Positions 6,815 to 14,901 of a DNA stretch of 64,000 nucleotides are shown piece by piece. Both the position numbers and the translations under genes were made by a program. Every line of letters starts with the position of its first letter. The stretch's first letter is position 1. A model generated the notes under the pieces. That model made no database searches. It was not told where the DNA came from and saw only the letters and a list, made by a program, of their open reading frames with translations. Source of the stretch: Lysobacter sp. Root76 (GTDB lineage Bacteria; Pseudomonadota; Gammaproteobacteria; Xanthomonadales; Xanthomonadaceae); the NCBI RefSeq assembly GCF_001428685.1, contig NZ_LMIK01000001.1, positions 228,550 through 292,549 on the forward strand, read 5' to 3'.

Positions 6815-8284
6815 ATGCCTTCGATCACCCTCAGCCGCCGTCACTTCCTCAAGGCCTGCGCCGCCACCGCCGCGGTCGGCGCGGTCGGCCCGACCCTGCT
6901 GTTCTCCGGCGACGCGCAAGCGGCGGCCAACGCGCACGACACCGTGGTGTTCCTGTTCCTGCGCGGCGGCATGGACGGCCTCAACCTGGTGGTGCCGGTG
7001 GACGGCAGCGACCGCACGTTCTACGAACAAGCGCGGCCGGCGCTGCAGATCGCCACCAGCGGCACCTACGGCGCGCTGCCGCTGACCCTGGCCGGCGGCG
7101 CGGGCACCGGCTTCGGCCTGCATCCGTCGGCGACCGGGCTGCGCGACATCTGGAACACCGGCCAGCTCGCGATCGTGCACGCCTGCGGCCTGCTGACCTC
7201 GGTCACGCGCAGCCATTTCGACGCCCAGCTGTCGATCGACCTCGGCACGCCCGGCCAGGGCGGCGGCGTGGGTTGGCTGGCGCGGGCGATGAACACCCAG
7301 CCCGGCACCAGCGGTGCCGAGGCGATGCCGGCGCTGGCGGTGAACAACCGCCAGCCGGCCAACCTCAACGGCACCACCCGCGCGCTGACCATGGGGCGGC
7401 CGTCGGATTTCGCGCTCGATTCCGGCGCCTGGCAGTGGCAGAAGACCCGCTCGGATTCGCCGGCGGGCCTGCGCGGCGTCAACGAAACCCTGGCCTCGAT
7501 GTGGAACGGCAACACCGGCCTGGAGATCGGCGGCCTGCGCGCCGACGGTTCGCTGCGGGTGATCGCGCAGCAGACCTATGCGCCGCTGCCGGCGAACTGG
7601 CCGACCGGCAATTTCGCCGAACAGCTGTGGACCATCGCGCAGTCGATCCGCTTCAACCTCGGCCTGCGCTACGCCACCCTCGACCTGGGCGGCTGGGACA
7701 CCCACGACGGCCAGGGCAGCGCCGGCAGCGGTTATCACTACTACCAGAACAAGATCGCCGAACTCTCGGCGGCGCTGGCCGCGTTCCACAACGAACTGGC
7801 GGCCAGCGGCCACCTGTCCCGCGTGACCACGGTGGTGCAGTCGGAGTTCGGCCGCCGCGTGCGCGAGAACGCCAACCGCGGCACCGACCACGGCTACGGC
7901 AATCCGGTGATGGTGATGGGCGGCGCGGTCAACGGCCGCCGCTTTTACGGCCAGTGGCCGGGGCTGAATCCGGAAACGCTGTCGGCGTACTACGGCGACG
8001 TGCCGGTGACCACCGACCACCGCCGGGTGCTATCGGAAATCCTGGTCCGGCGCATGGGCAACAACCAGCTCGGCACGGTGTTCCCCGGCTACAGCGGTTA
8101 TGCGCCGCTGGGTATCGTCCAAGGCACCGATCTTGCGTTGCAGGGCGCGGGCGCCGGCATGGGCATGGCCTCGCAACCGGCGATGCTGGCGCCGGACACG
8201 CAAGCCGAATCTCCGCGTTCGAGCGGACGCCGCGGCTACCTCGCACGTCTGCTCAGCGACCCGCGCATCGTCCGCCATCGTTGA
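6815..8284 (+). CDS. DUF1501 family protein with Tat signal
   Basis: 489 residues. The N-terminus has a twin-arginine signal (SRRHFLKA, a hydrophobic stretch, then AQAAA as cleavage region), so the folded protein is predicted to be exported by Tat, which often handles cofactor-containing proteins. The DUF1501 features are L-F-L-R-G-G-M-D-G-L-N near the N-terminus, the conserved S-H-F-D block, D-L-G-G-W-D-T-H-D, and E-F-G-R-R-V-x-E-N followed by G-T-D-H-G-Y-G, which resembles metal-binding segments of the alkaline phosphatase/sulfatase superfamily. The enzymatic activity is unknown. It is the second gene of the DUF1800-DUF1501 unit. Confidence 0.92.
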   Translation: MPSITLSRRHFLKACAATAAVGAVGPTLLFSGDAQAAANAHDTVVFLFLRGGMDGLNLVVPVDGSDRTFYEQARPALQIATSGTYGALPLTLAGGAGTGFGLHPSATGLRDIWNTGQLAIVHACGLLTSVTRSHFDAQLSIDLGTPGQGGGVGWLARAMNTQPGTSGAEAMPALAVNNRQPANLNGTTRALTMGRPSDFALDSGAWQWQKTRSDSPAGLRGVNETLASMWNGNTGLEIGGLRADGSLRVIAQQTYAPLPANWPTGNFAEQLWTIAQSIRFNLGLRYATLDLGGWDTHDGQGSAGSGYHYYQNKIAELSAALAAFHNELAASGHLSRVTTVVQSEFGRRVRENANRGTDHGYGNPVMVMGGAVNGRRFYGQWPGLNPETLSAYYGDVPVTTDHRRVLSEILVRRMGNNQLGTVFPGYSGYAPLGIVQGTDLALQGAGAGMGMASQPAMLAPDTQAESPRSSGRRGYLARLLSDPRIVRHR

Positions 8285-8288
8285 GCGC

Positions 8289-8319
8289 CCGCGGACGCGG
8301 CAATCGGCCGCGTCCGCGG
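8289..8319. terminator. strong hairpin after the DUF1501 gene
   Basis: CCGCGGACGCGG, a 7-nt loop, and CCGCGTCCGCGG form a perfect 12-bp stem 4 bp past the stop codon. There is no T-run, so it may stabilise the mRNA 3' end or slow polymerase rather than act as a full intrinsic terminator. It ends 12 bp before the next start codon. Confidence 0.5.
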
Positions 8320-8331
8320 TAGCATCGCAGC

Positions 8332-9123
8332 ATGTGCCTGATCGCTTTGTCCTGGCGTAGCCATCCGCGCTACCCACTCGCCCTGATCGCCAACCGCGAC
8401 GAATCGCACGCGCGCGCCGCCGCCGCGGCCGGTCCCGACCCCGAATCGCCCGACGTCTACGGCGGCCGCGACCTGGTCCAGGGCGGCGGCTGGCTGATGG
8501 TGTCCACGCGCGGGCGCCTGGCCGCAGTCACCAACGTCCGCGCCGGTCTCGCGCCCGATGCCGCGCCGCGTTCGCGCGGCGCGCTGGTGCGCGGCTTCGT
8601 GCGCGGCAGCGCATCCGCGCACGAGACCTTGGCGACGGTACGCGAACAGGCGCCCGACTACGGCCGCTTCAACCTGGTGCTGTGGGACGGACAGGCGCTG
8701 GCTTTCGCCAGCAACTACCCGACATACACCGAATACCCGATCGTGCCCGGCGTGCACGCCATGTCCAACGGCGCCTTCGATGCGCAGTGGCCCAAGAGCG
8801 GCCACGCCACGCGCGCGCTCTCGGCCTGGCTGGACTCGCCCGCCTCCGAGCAGGCCAGGCCCGATGCCGCGGCCTTGCAACCGCTGTTTGCCGCGCTCGC
8901 CGACACCACGCCCGCGCCGGATGCGGAACTGCCCGATACCGGCGTCGGCCTGGAACTCGAACGCGTACTGTCGCCGCCGTTCGTGCGCGGCGAACGCTAC
9001 GGCACCCGCTGCAGCACCATCGTGCTGGTCGGCTCGGAGTCGATCGTGTTCGTCGAAAGGCGCTACGGCCCGGATGCCGCGCCCGGCGGCGAGACGGCGG
9101 CGGTGTTGCCGCTGCAACGCTAA
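8332..9123 (+). CDS. NRDE family protein (TANGO2-like)
   Basis: 263 residues starting MCLIAL with Cys at position 2, followed by PLALIANRDES with the diagnostic N-R-D-E motif, and GGRDLVQGGGWLMVS and A-A-V-T-N-V-R-A. This matches the NRDE/TANGO2 family (Ntn-hydrolase-like fold). Eukaryotic and some bacterial members have been linked to heme trafficking; the bacterial role here is not demonstrated. The C-terminal R-Y-G-T-R-C-S-T-I segment is typical of the family. It is probably read from its own promoter or through the hairpin from the DUF1501 unit. Confidence 0.88.
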   Translation: MCLIALSWRSHPRYPLALIANRDESHARAAAAAGPDPESPDVYGGRDLVQGGGWLMVSTRGRLAAVTNVRAGLAPDAAPRSRGALVRGFVRGSASAHETLATVREQAPDYGRFNLVLWDGQALAFASNYPTYTEYPIVPGVHAMSNGAFDAQWPKSGHATRALSAWLDSPASEQARPDAAALQPLFAALADTTPAPDAELPDTGVGLELERVLSPPFVRGERYGTRCSTIVLVGSESIVFVERRYGPDAAPGGETAAVLPLQR

Positions 9124-9145
9124 GCGTCGGCATCGGCATCGCTTT

Positions 9146-9348
9146 CTGTGGGAGCGGCGTAAGCCGCGAAGAACTCGCCGATGGCGACGATCCGCGAGCG
9201 CTGGGATCCGGCTCCCGTTCCCGCACCAACGCTGCAGCCCCAAGCACCTTCGCCGCTTTCTGTGGGAGCGGCGTAAGCCGCGATGAGCTTGCCGATGGCC
9301 GCGCGGGCGCGTGGGATCGCGCGATCGCGGCTTACGCCGCTCCCACAG
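9146..9348. repeat. three REP-like units in the 9124-9540 intergenic region
   Basis: Two direct units CTGTGGGAGCGGCGTAAGCC start at 9146 and 9260, and one inverted unit at 9325-9348 ends in CTCCCACAG. Between them are related segments (GAACTCGCCGATGG / GAGCTTGCCGATGG), so the first two copies share flanks and arose by duplication. Downstream, 9389-9431 holds GAAGGCCC...GGGCCTTC, a weak long-loop hairpin. No gene is visible in 9124-9540. Confidence 0.85.
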
Positions 9349-9540
9349 GGGGCCAGAAAGGTTTTGCGGATAGATGCCGCAAAAATGAGAAGGCCCAGTC
9401 TTCGAGTGTTACCTCGGTGGCCGGGCCTTCCGTGTCGGAGCGGTTGCATCGGGCTTGCGCCCGTTGGTTTTTCTCCGACGCTGGAAGGATATCCGCGGCG
9501 GCGTTAGGTCCCGGTCAAATTTCTGTAATGACGGCTCCCG

Positions 9541-10014
9541 TCACTTCGTCCAGGGCCACCAGCCGCGGCCGGTCTGGGCATAACGGTCGGCGGCGCGCTC
9601 AAAACGGTTGCGCACGCTGACTCCGCCGCAGAGCAGGTACAGCGGCAGGAACAGCGGCCCCAGCACCATGTACTGGTAGACGTGCGCGCGTTCGTGGTCG
9701 GCGAGCTGGATGTCCGGCTCGTCGCCGTGACCGGCGCGATGGGCATAGGTCACGCAGGGCGAATCCAGGCTGTCGCCGGTGTGCAGGATCACATTGCCCA
9801 GGGTGATCGCGCCGCCCGGCCCCCAGGGCCAGCGGTGGAACACCAGCGCGAACTCGCGCCGGCGCAGGTGGGCATGAGCGCCGAAGGCCATTCCGACCAC
9901 GCCCGCGAGCAGGCCCAGCACGCTCACCGGCGACGCCCAGACGACGCCGAGCGCGCGACCGACGACGCGCAGCTGCGGATTCAGGAAGAGCCCTCTTCGG
10001 GCATCAGCAGCCAC
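9541..10014 (-). CDS. putative membrane protein with HExxH motif
   Basis: Up to 157 residues. Two N-terminal hydrophobic stretches (about residues 27-47 and 53-65) are followed by a soluble part. It contains D-H-E-R-A-H-V-Y-Q-Y, a perfect H-E-x-x-H zinc-site pattern, followed by a hydrophobic segment (MVLGPLFLPLYLL) and N-R-F-E-R-A-A-D, which supplies a possible downstream acidic ligand. That layout recalls membrane metallopeptidase-like proteins, but I do not recognise the family. The start is uncertain: GTG 10014 would overlap the upstream PspC-domain gene by 34 bp, and a start at the shared CTGA is possible. The two genes are translationally close. Confidence 0.55.
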   Translation of the reverse strand: MAADARRGLFLNPQLRVVGRALGVVWASPVSVLGLLAGVVGMAFGAHAHLRRREFALVFHRWPWGPGGAITLGNVILHTGDSLDSPCVTYAHRAGHGDEPDIQLADHERAHVYQYMVLGPLFLPLYLLCGGVSVRNRFERAADRYAQTGRGWWPWTK

Positions 10015-10187
10015 AGGATCAGGTACACGAGGATGCCGGGAAACGCGGCCGAGGCGATCGACACGATCACGTAGATCGCGCGCAGCAGGGTCGCGTTCCA
10101 GCCGAAACGCTGAGCGATGCCGCCGACCACGCCGGCGATCATGCGGTCGTGGCGCGAACGGACGAAGGGTCGCGATGCTTGGCTCAT
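9981..10187 (-). CDS. PspC domain-containing small membrane protein
   Basis: 68 residues. F-V-R-S-R-H-D-R-M-I-A-G-V-V-G-G-I-A-Q-R-F-G-W, then a transmembrane segment with F-P-G-I-L-V-Y-L-I-L-W-L-L-M-P, matches the PspC domain (phage-shock protein C-like, envelope stress). ATG 10187 is preferred because GGAG stands 7 bp upstream; a GTG 6 bp further up lacks room for a ribosome site. Stand-alone short PspC proteins are common in Xanthomonadaceae. The rest of a psp operon is not present here. Confidence 0.85.
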   Translation of the reverse strand: MSQASRPFVRSRHDRMIAGVVGGIAQRFGWNATLLRAIYVIVSIASAAFPGILVYLILWLLMPEEGSS

Positions 10188-10225
10188 ATACACGCTCCTG
10201 GCGGCGACGCCGGCAGTCTAACGCC

Positions 10226-10630
10226 TCAGCGCGGCGGCGGCGCGGCGGCCGGCTTGGCTGCGGGCTTGCCGCGAATTTCGTTCAGGCGCGCGCGCAGCCA
10301 GTTCGCCGACGGCATCGCCGCGGCGGTACCGCAACGGATCTGATAGGCGCGTCCGCTCATGCTGCTTTCGCTGCCGGCGCGCTCGATGAACTGCTCGGCG
10401 CTGGCGACCATGTCGCGCTTGCGCAGGTAAGCGTACTTCTTGCGCAGGTGGGCCTGGGCCTGGCCCGCGTCGTACCAGCTGCCGTTGCGCTGGAACTGGC
10501 AGCCCGAGCGCGCCAGGGCGGCGATCAGCTGTTCGATCTCGCGCTCGGCCTGCGGCGGCGGCGCGGCCTGGGCCTGGGCCGCGACCAGGGCCAACAGCGC
10601 GAACAGGACGGCGGACAGACGCGTATTCAT
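10226..10630 (-). CDS. DUF5329 / YfeK-like periplasmic protein
   Basis: 134 residues with a signal peptide (MNTRLSAVLFALLALVAAQA, cleavage after AQA). The mature part shows the YfeK/DUF5329 signature: I-E-Q-L-I-A-A-L-A-x-S-G-C-Q-F-x-R-N-G-S-W-Y, a K-Y-x-Y-L-R-K-R segment, A-E-Q-F-I-E-R-A, S-S-M-S-G-R-A-Y-x-I-R-C. Two Cys probably form a disulfide. An Ala/Pro-rich tail follows. Function is unknown. It is 7 bp downstream of the SGNH hydrolase gene and likely in the same transcript. Confidence 0.8.
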   Translation of the reverse strand: MNTRLSAVLFALLALVAAQAQAAPPPQAEREIEQLIAALARSGCQFQRNGSWYDAGQAQAHLRKKYAYLRKRDMVASAEQFIERAGSESSMSGRAYQIRCGTAAAMPSANWLRARLNEIRGKPAAKPAAAPPPR

Positions 10631-10637
10631 GCCGGCA

Positions 10638-11372
10638 TTACAACCCACGCAGCCAGGGACCGAGCACGCCCGCCCAGATCGCATAGCCCTTTTCGTTCAT
10701 GTGCAGGCGGTCGGCGACGAACAACTCCTCGCGCGGCTGGCCCCGGGCGTCGAGCATCGGCGTGTAGACATCCAGATAGGCGACCTGGTGGCTGGCGGCG
10801 TATTCGCGGATCAGCAGGTTGGCGCTGCGCACCTGCGGCAGCAGCTGCGCGCGCACCGGGCTGGGCTTGATCGAGACGAAGGCGACCGGCAGCTTCGGCT
10901 GCGCCGCACGCACGCGCTCGACGAAGGCCGCGAAATTCTGGGCGACTTCGCGCGGCGTGCGCCCTTCCTGGAGGTCGTTGTCGCCGGCGTAGAACACCAC
11001 CGCGCGCGGCTGGTACGGGGTGACGATGCGGTCGGCGTAGTGGACCGAGTCGTACACGCGCGAGCCGCCGTAGCCGCGGTTGATCGCGACGATGCCGGGC
11101 AGATCCTCGTGCAGCGTGGTCCACAGCCGGAACGAGGAACTGCCGACGAACACCACCGCGCCGGGCATGCGGCGCACGCGGCTGTCTTCGGCCTCGAAGG
11201 CGGCGATGTCGGGCTCGAACCGGGCCCAGTCGTTGGGGGCTTTCGGCTGCGCGGGCGCGGGCGCCGGCGCAGTCGCCGGTACGGGCGAGGCCGCGGCGGT
11301 ATCGACCGCCGGAGCGGTGCCGCGGCAGGCGGCGAGCAGGATCAGCAGCAGCGGTACGAGCAGACGGCGCAT
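10638..11372 (-). CDS. lipoprotein SGNH/GDSL-type hydrolase
   Basis: 244 residues. The N-terminus MRRLLVPLLLILLAAC is a lipoprotein signal with Cys at residue 16, followed by an Ala/Pro linker. SGNH blocks are in order: F-V-G-S-S-S-F (block I, catalytic Ser), N-R-G-Y-G-G-S (block II Gly), F-Y-A-G-D-N-D (block III Asn) and D-R-L-H-M-N (block V Asp/His). The G-S-S-S variant replaces the usual G-D-S-L. It is probably an esterase or acyl hydrolase anchored in the envelope; the substrate is unknown. Confidence 0.85.
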   Translation of the reverse strand: MRRLLVPLLLILLAACRGTAPAVDTAAASPVPATAPAPAPAQPKAPNDWARFEPDIAAFEAEDSRVRRMPGAVVFVGSSSFRLWTTLHEDLPGIVAINRGYGGSRVYDSVHYADRIVTPYQPRAVVFYAGDNDLQEGRTPREVAQNFAAFVERVRAAQPKLPVAFVSIKPSPVRAQLLPQVRSANLLIREYAASHQVAYLDVYTPMLDARGQPREELFVADRLHMNEKGYAIWAGVLGPWLRGL

Positions 11373-11451
11373 ACGCGGGGCGGTCTCGGGCGTGGGGGCC
11401 CTAGCCTAGCGCGACGGTGCGCGAACTGTCGTGCCGCAGGCGTCGGGGCCC

Positions 11452-11480
11452 TGAAGCCGGGCCCTGCCCTCCGGCCTTCA
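11452..11480 (-). terminator. hairpin overlapping the phaC stop codon
   Basis: CTGAAGGCCGG...CCGGCTTCAG (read on the minus strand) forms an imperfect GC-rich stem that contains the phaC stop codon. There is no T-run; it is a possible transcript end for the phaE-phaC unit. Confidence 0.35.
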
Positions 11481-12548
11481 GCGCGAGCGCTGCTCCAGCC
11501 ACTCGTGGATCGCGCTGGGCACTTCGCGCTGGGCGCGGCTGGACACGTAGATGCCGATGTGGCCGCCCTTGAACGAGAGTTCGGTGTAGTCGGTGGTGCC
11601 GACCAGCCCGCGCAGCGCGCGCGAAGCGTCGGGCGGGACCAGGTGGTCCTGCTCGGCGTAGATATTCAGCACCGGCATGTCCAGATAGCGCAGGTCGACC
11701 GCGCGCCCGCCGATGTCGATGCCGCCCTTGACGAAGCCGTTGCCCTGGTAGAACTGCTTGATGAATTGGCGGAAGGCTTCGCCGGCCTGGTCGGGCGAGT
11801 CGAAGATCCACTTTTCCATGCGCAGGAAATCCTCCAGCGCGCGCTTGTCGTCGAGGATGTCGACCAGGCCGACGTACTTCTGCACGAACAGGCGCCAGGG
11901 CTTGAGCGTGAGGTAGCACCAGTTCATCAGGTCGGCCTGCACGTTGCCGAGCGTGTCGACGAACTGATCGACGTCGAGGTTGCGGGTCCAGTTCGACAGC
12001 ATGTTGTCGCCGGTGTGGAAATCCACCGGCGTGACCATGGCGATGAAGTTGCGGATCTTGCCCGGGTTCAGGGCGCTGTAGCACAGCGAGAACGCGCCGC
12101 CCTGGCAGATGCCGAGCAGGTTGACCGCATCCATGCGGTGGGCGCCGCGCAGGTAGTCCACCGCGCCGCCGAGGAAACGCTGGATGTAGTCCTCGAGTTC
12201 GAGGTAGCGGTCGGAGCGGTCGGGGTAGCCCCAGTCGAGGATGTAGACGTCCTCGCCGCGCTCGAGCAGGCCGCGCACGATCGACTTGTCCGACTGCAGA
12301 TCGACCATGTACGGCCGGTTGACCAGGGCGTAGGCGATCAGCAGCGGCACCTTGGCCGTGGGCGCGGTTTCGCCGCGGTAGCGGTACAACACGACCTTGC
12401 CGTCGCGCCAGACTTCTTCCTTGCGGGTCGCGCCGTAGTCGACGTCGTCGACCTCGCGCAAGGTGTCCAGGCCGGCGCGCAGCTTGGCCTGGGTGCGCAT
12501 CGCTTCCTGGGCCAGCGATTCGGGAGTGAACTGGATCGGACCGGTCAT
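11478..12548 (-). CDS. phaC: class III polyhydroxyalkanoate synthase subunit PhaC
   Basis: 356 residues, the usual length of class III PhaC. It polymerises (R)-3-hydroxyacyl-CoA, usually 3-hydroxybutyryl-CoA, into PHA on the granule surface, as a complex with PhaE. The lipase-like box G-I-C-Q-G-G near residue 148 carries the catalytic Cys. L-D-W-G-Y-P and D-Y-I near residue 100, A-E-Q-D-H-L-V-P-P (catalytic Asp region) and F-K-G-G-H-I-G (catalytic His region) complete the triad. It starts 1 bp after the phaE stop, so the two are translationally coupled. Confidence 0.95.
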   Translation of the reverse strand: MTGPIQFTPESLAQEAMRTQAKLRAGLDTLREVDDVDYGATRKEEVWRDGKVVLYRYRGETAPTAKVPLLIAYALVNRPYMVDLQSDKSIVRGLLERGEDVYILDWGYPDRSDRYLELEDYIQRFLGGAVDYLRGAHRMDAVNLLGICQGGAFSLCYSALNPGKIRNFIAMVTPVDFHTGDNMLSNWTRNLDVDQFVDTLGNVQADLMNWCYLTLKPWRLFVQKYVGLVDILDDKRALEDFLRMEKWIFDSPDQAGEAFRQFIKQFYQGNGFVKGGIDIGGRAVDLRYLDMPVLNIYAEQDHLVPPDASRALRGLVGTTDYTELSFKGGHIGIYVSSRAQREVPSAIHEWLEQRSR

Positions 12549-12549
12549 G

Positions 12550-13770
12550 TCAGCGCGCTCCCTGGGTCTTGCCGGCCTTGCCCGGCTTGCTCACCTTGGT
12601 CGGCTTACTGGCCTGCTTGGCGGCGGCCTTGCTCGCGACCGGCCGCGCCGGCGGTTGCGGACGGGCGATCGCCGATTTCTTCGCGGCGGCTTTCTTCGCG
12701 GCCGGTTTGCTGGCGCTGGCCTGCTTCGCGGTCGCCGCTGGTTTCGGTGCAGGCGCGGGTGCGGGCTTGGCGCGCGCAGCGTCGTTGGCGGCCGGCTCGC
12801 TCGTGCGCGGGTTCGCGCGCGCGGGCGCCGGCGCCTGGATGGCGTCGCGCAGGCGCCGCACTTCGCGTTCCAGCTGCACGATCTTGCGGTGCGCGGCGTC
12901 GATCTCGGTGCGGGTGGGAATGCCGAACTGGCCGGTCGCGTGCTCGATTTCGGTCTGGATCGCGCCGCGCAGCTTCATCTGCGAATTGACCAGCGCGGCA
13001 TAGGCGTCGCGGAAACGCGGCGACAGCGCGATCTCGGCGTAGGCGTCTTCGGCGGCGTCGATCCACAGATCGAACAGCGCGCGCGCCGACTGCAGCTGGC
13101 GGCCCGGTTCGCTGCGCTCGGCGAGCTTGTCCTCGAAGCGCGCGAACGCGTTCTGCCCGGCTTCGGCCATCAGGGCGTTGTAGGCCTGGCTTTGCTGCTG
13201 GTAGTTCGACTGCGCCAAGGCCAGCGCCTGCAGGCGTTCCTGGTGCTCGCGGGCGAAGCCGAACGCGGGCATGCCCAGCCAGGACTGGCCGTCGCGCTGC
13301 CATTGCTGCAGATACGGCGCGGCCTGTTCCAGCCACTGCGAAAGATCGTTCTGGCCCGGGCCGCGCATGCTGCCGAACACGTCGGCGAAGGGATTGGCGC
13401 CGGCGCCGCCCAGCGCTTGCTTCCAGGCCTGGGCGATGTCGCCGGCGGAGGCGTCGCGGCCGGCGAACTGCGCCGCCAGCTGCTGCATCTGCCCGAACCA
13501 GCCGCGCGCCTGCGCGTTGAAACGCTCCAGCGCCTCGTTGGCCTCGCTGCGGCCGCCCTGGGCCAACTGCGACCACCACTGCACGGCCTCGTTCCAGCCT
13601 GGCGCCGCGGTCTGGGTCGGCGCGGGCGCGCCGCGCATCATTTCGCCCCAGGCGTTCCAGTACTGGCGCGCGACCGCATCGAAGTCGCCTTGTCCAAGGC
13701 CGCCCTGTCCAAAGCTGCCCGCATCGAAGCCGCCGCCTGGCTTGAAACCGCCGAATCCGTGATTGGCCAT
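12550..13770 (-). CDS. phaE: class III PHA synthase subunit PhaE with basic histone-like tail
   Basis: 406 residues. The middle matches PhaE: W-F-G-Q-M-Q-Q-L-A..., N-P-F-A-D-V-F-G, R-E-H-Q-E-R-L-Q-A-L-A, F-D-L-W-I-D-A-A-E-D-A-Y, and a terminal coiled coil I-D-A-A-H-R-K-I-V-Q-L-E-R-E-V-R-R-L-R. Start at ATG 13770 is set by GGAGGG 6 bp upstream; the earlier ATG has no such site. After residue ~320 comes a tail of about 85 residues rich in Ala, Lys and Pro (AAKKAAAKKSAI-type runs), like histone H1 or the DNA-binding tails of PhaF/PhaM granule proteins. This tail is not needed for synthase activity in known PhaE and may bind DNA. Confidence 0.92.
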   Translation of the reverse strand: MANHGFGGFKPGGGFDAGSFGQGGLGQGDFDAVARQYWNAWGEMMRGAPAPTQTAAPGWNEAVQWWSQLAQGGRSEANEALERFNAQARGWFGQMQQLAAQFAGRDASAGDIAQAWKQALGGAGANPFADVFGSMRGPGQNDLSQWLEQAAPYLQQWQRDGQSWLGMPAFGFAREHQERLQALALAQSNYQQQSQAYNALMAEAGQNAFARFEDKLAERSEPGRQLQSARALFDLWIDAAEDAYAEIALSPRFRDAYAALVNSQMKLRGAIQTEIEHATGQFGIPTRTEIDAAHRKIVQLEREVRRLRDAIQAPAPARANPRTSEPAANDAARAKPAPAPAPKPAATAKQASASKPAAKKAAAKKSAIARPQPPARPVASKAAAKQASKPTKVSKPGKAGKTQGAR

Positions 13771-13983
13771 CGCACCCTCCAAGTTTGGGTCGATCATAAC
13801 AACGCGATGTTGCGTCGCGTCAGCCTGTGCCGGGCGGCACGCGATCGGGCGAATCAGCCGCCTCGCATCGCCCTAAGGTCGATGCGGGCAACGGTCGTGG
13901 CGGCATAGAAGGCCGCAGGCCCCATCGCGACTCAGGTCGCTCGCGCCGCGCCGTGGCTCGCGCGCACGCGCCGCGGGACCCGT

Positions 13984-14598
13984 TCAGGGCTTGGGGATGC
14001 GCAAGGTCTTGCTGATCATCAGCGAGCCCGAGAGCGCGAACATCAGCACCAGCGGGTGGAACTGCCAGGGGCCGAGCCGGACCACGCCCAGCCACAGATC
14101 CTGGCCGATCGCGCCCTGCCAGGCCGCGACCGCCAGCACCACCACCAGCAGCAGGCTGGTCGGGATCGGCGTGCCCTCGAAGTATTTGACCTTGTCGTCC
14201 TCGCCCGCCAGCGCCTCGGCGGTGACGTTGTAGCGCGCCAGGCGGCTCACGCCGCAGCCGACGAAGTAGCTCAGCACCGCCCAGTCCCAGCCGCCCTGCA
14301 GGCCGCAGGCGTAGGCCAGCGCGGCCGGAGCTACACCGAAGGAGATCACGTCGGCCAGCGAATCCAGCTCGCGCCCGAGCGTGGACGAAGACTTGCGCCA
14401 GCGCGCGACGCGGCCGTCCAGCGCATCGAAGATGAAGGCCAGCGGGATCAGGGCCATGCCGATCATCAGATCGCGCACCCCGCCCTCCTGCAGGAAACGC
14501 ATCGCCGCGAAGATCGCGCCGGTGCCGCAGAAGGCGTTGGCGAGGGTGAACCAGTCCGCAAGGTGGAAATCGCGGAGCATCGAAAAATGGCGCTTCAT
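13984..14598 (-). CDS. pssA: CDP-diacylglycerol-serine O-phosphatidyltransferase
   Basis: 204 residues with multiple membrane helices. The CDP-alcohol phosphotransferase signature D-G-x2-A-R-x8-G-x3-D-x3-D is exact (DGRVAR, then G, D, D near residues 61-83). It makes phosphatidylserine from CDP-diacylglycerol and serine, the precursor of phosphatidylethanolamine. LADWFTLANAFCGTGAIF at the N-terminus is typical of the integral-membrane PssA type. ATG 14598 has GGAG upstream. It is separate from phaE by about 210 bp with no visible gene. Confidence 0.85.
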   Translation of the reverse strand: MKRHFSMLRDFHLADWFTLANAFCGTGAIFAAMRFLQEGGVRDLMIGMALIPLAFIFDALDGRVARWRKSSSTLGRELDSLADVISFGVAPAALAYACGLQGGWDWAVLSYFVGCGVSRLARYNVTAEALAGEDDKVKYFEGTPIPTSLLLVVVLAVAAWQGAIGQDLWLGVVRLGPWQFHPLVLMFALSGSLMISKTLRIPKP

Positions 14599-14901
14599 GC
14601 GGCGCTCCCTGGGCCGGCCATCGCGGACGAGGACCGGTGGTGGAAACCGACAGCCTGCCAAAGGCGGTGCGAGGCAGGCAAGGGCTTGACGAATGGGCGG
14701 AGGGGCGCGGTTGCCCGCGGCGATGCGCTGAGCGGACAGGAATCTGACGCGGAAGCCCTGTGTCAGGGCGTGCCGCGACGGCCCGTCATGGCGGCGTCTG
14801 CTGAGAGCGAGGCGAGTCGCGATGACGCGGGCTGGCGATCGCGACTGAGCTCGTTCCTGTCGTCACAGGACGGCCTCGACCCGGTCGAGGCCGCGAGCGC
14901 C
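14599..14901. other. intergenic region without recognised content
   Basis: About 300 bp between the pssA start and the oligomer hydrolase stop. I see no plausible gene, repeat unit or intrinsic terminator with a T-run. It must hold the pssA promoter. Confidence 0.6.

Noticed and set aside
4911-7085. A 724-codon open frame overlapping the DUF1800 gene
   Set aside because: Arg/Ala/Gly-rich shadow frame typical of GC-rich DNA; the DUF1800 and DUF1501 motifs lie in the other frames.
9261-9348. CRISPR array or small RNA made of repeated units
   Set aside because: Units are palindromic, in mixed orientation and irregularly spaced, with related sequence between them instead of unique spacers; there are no cas genes.
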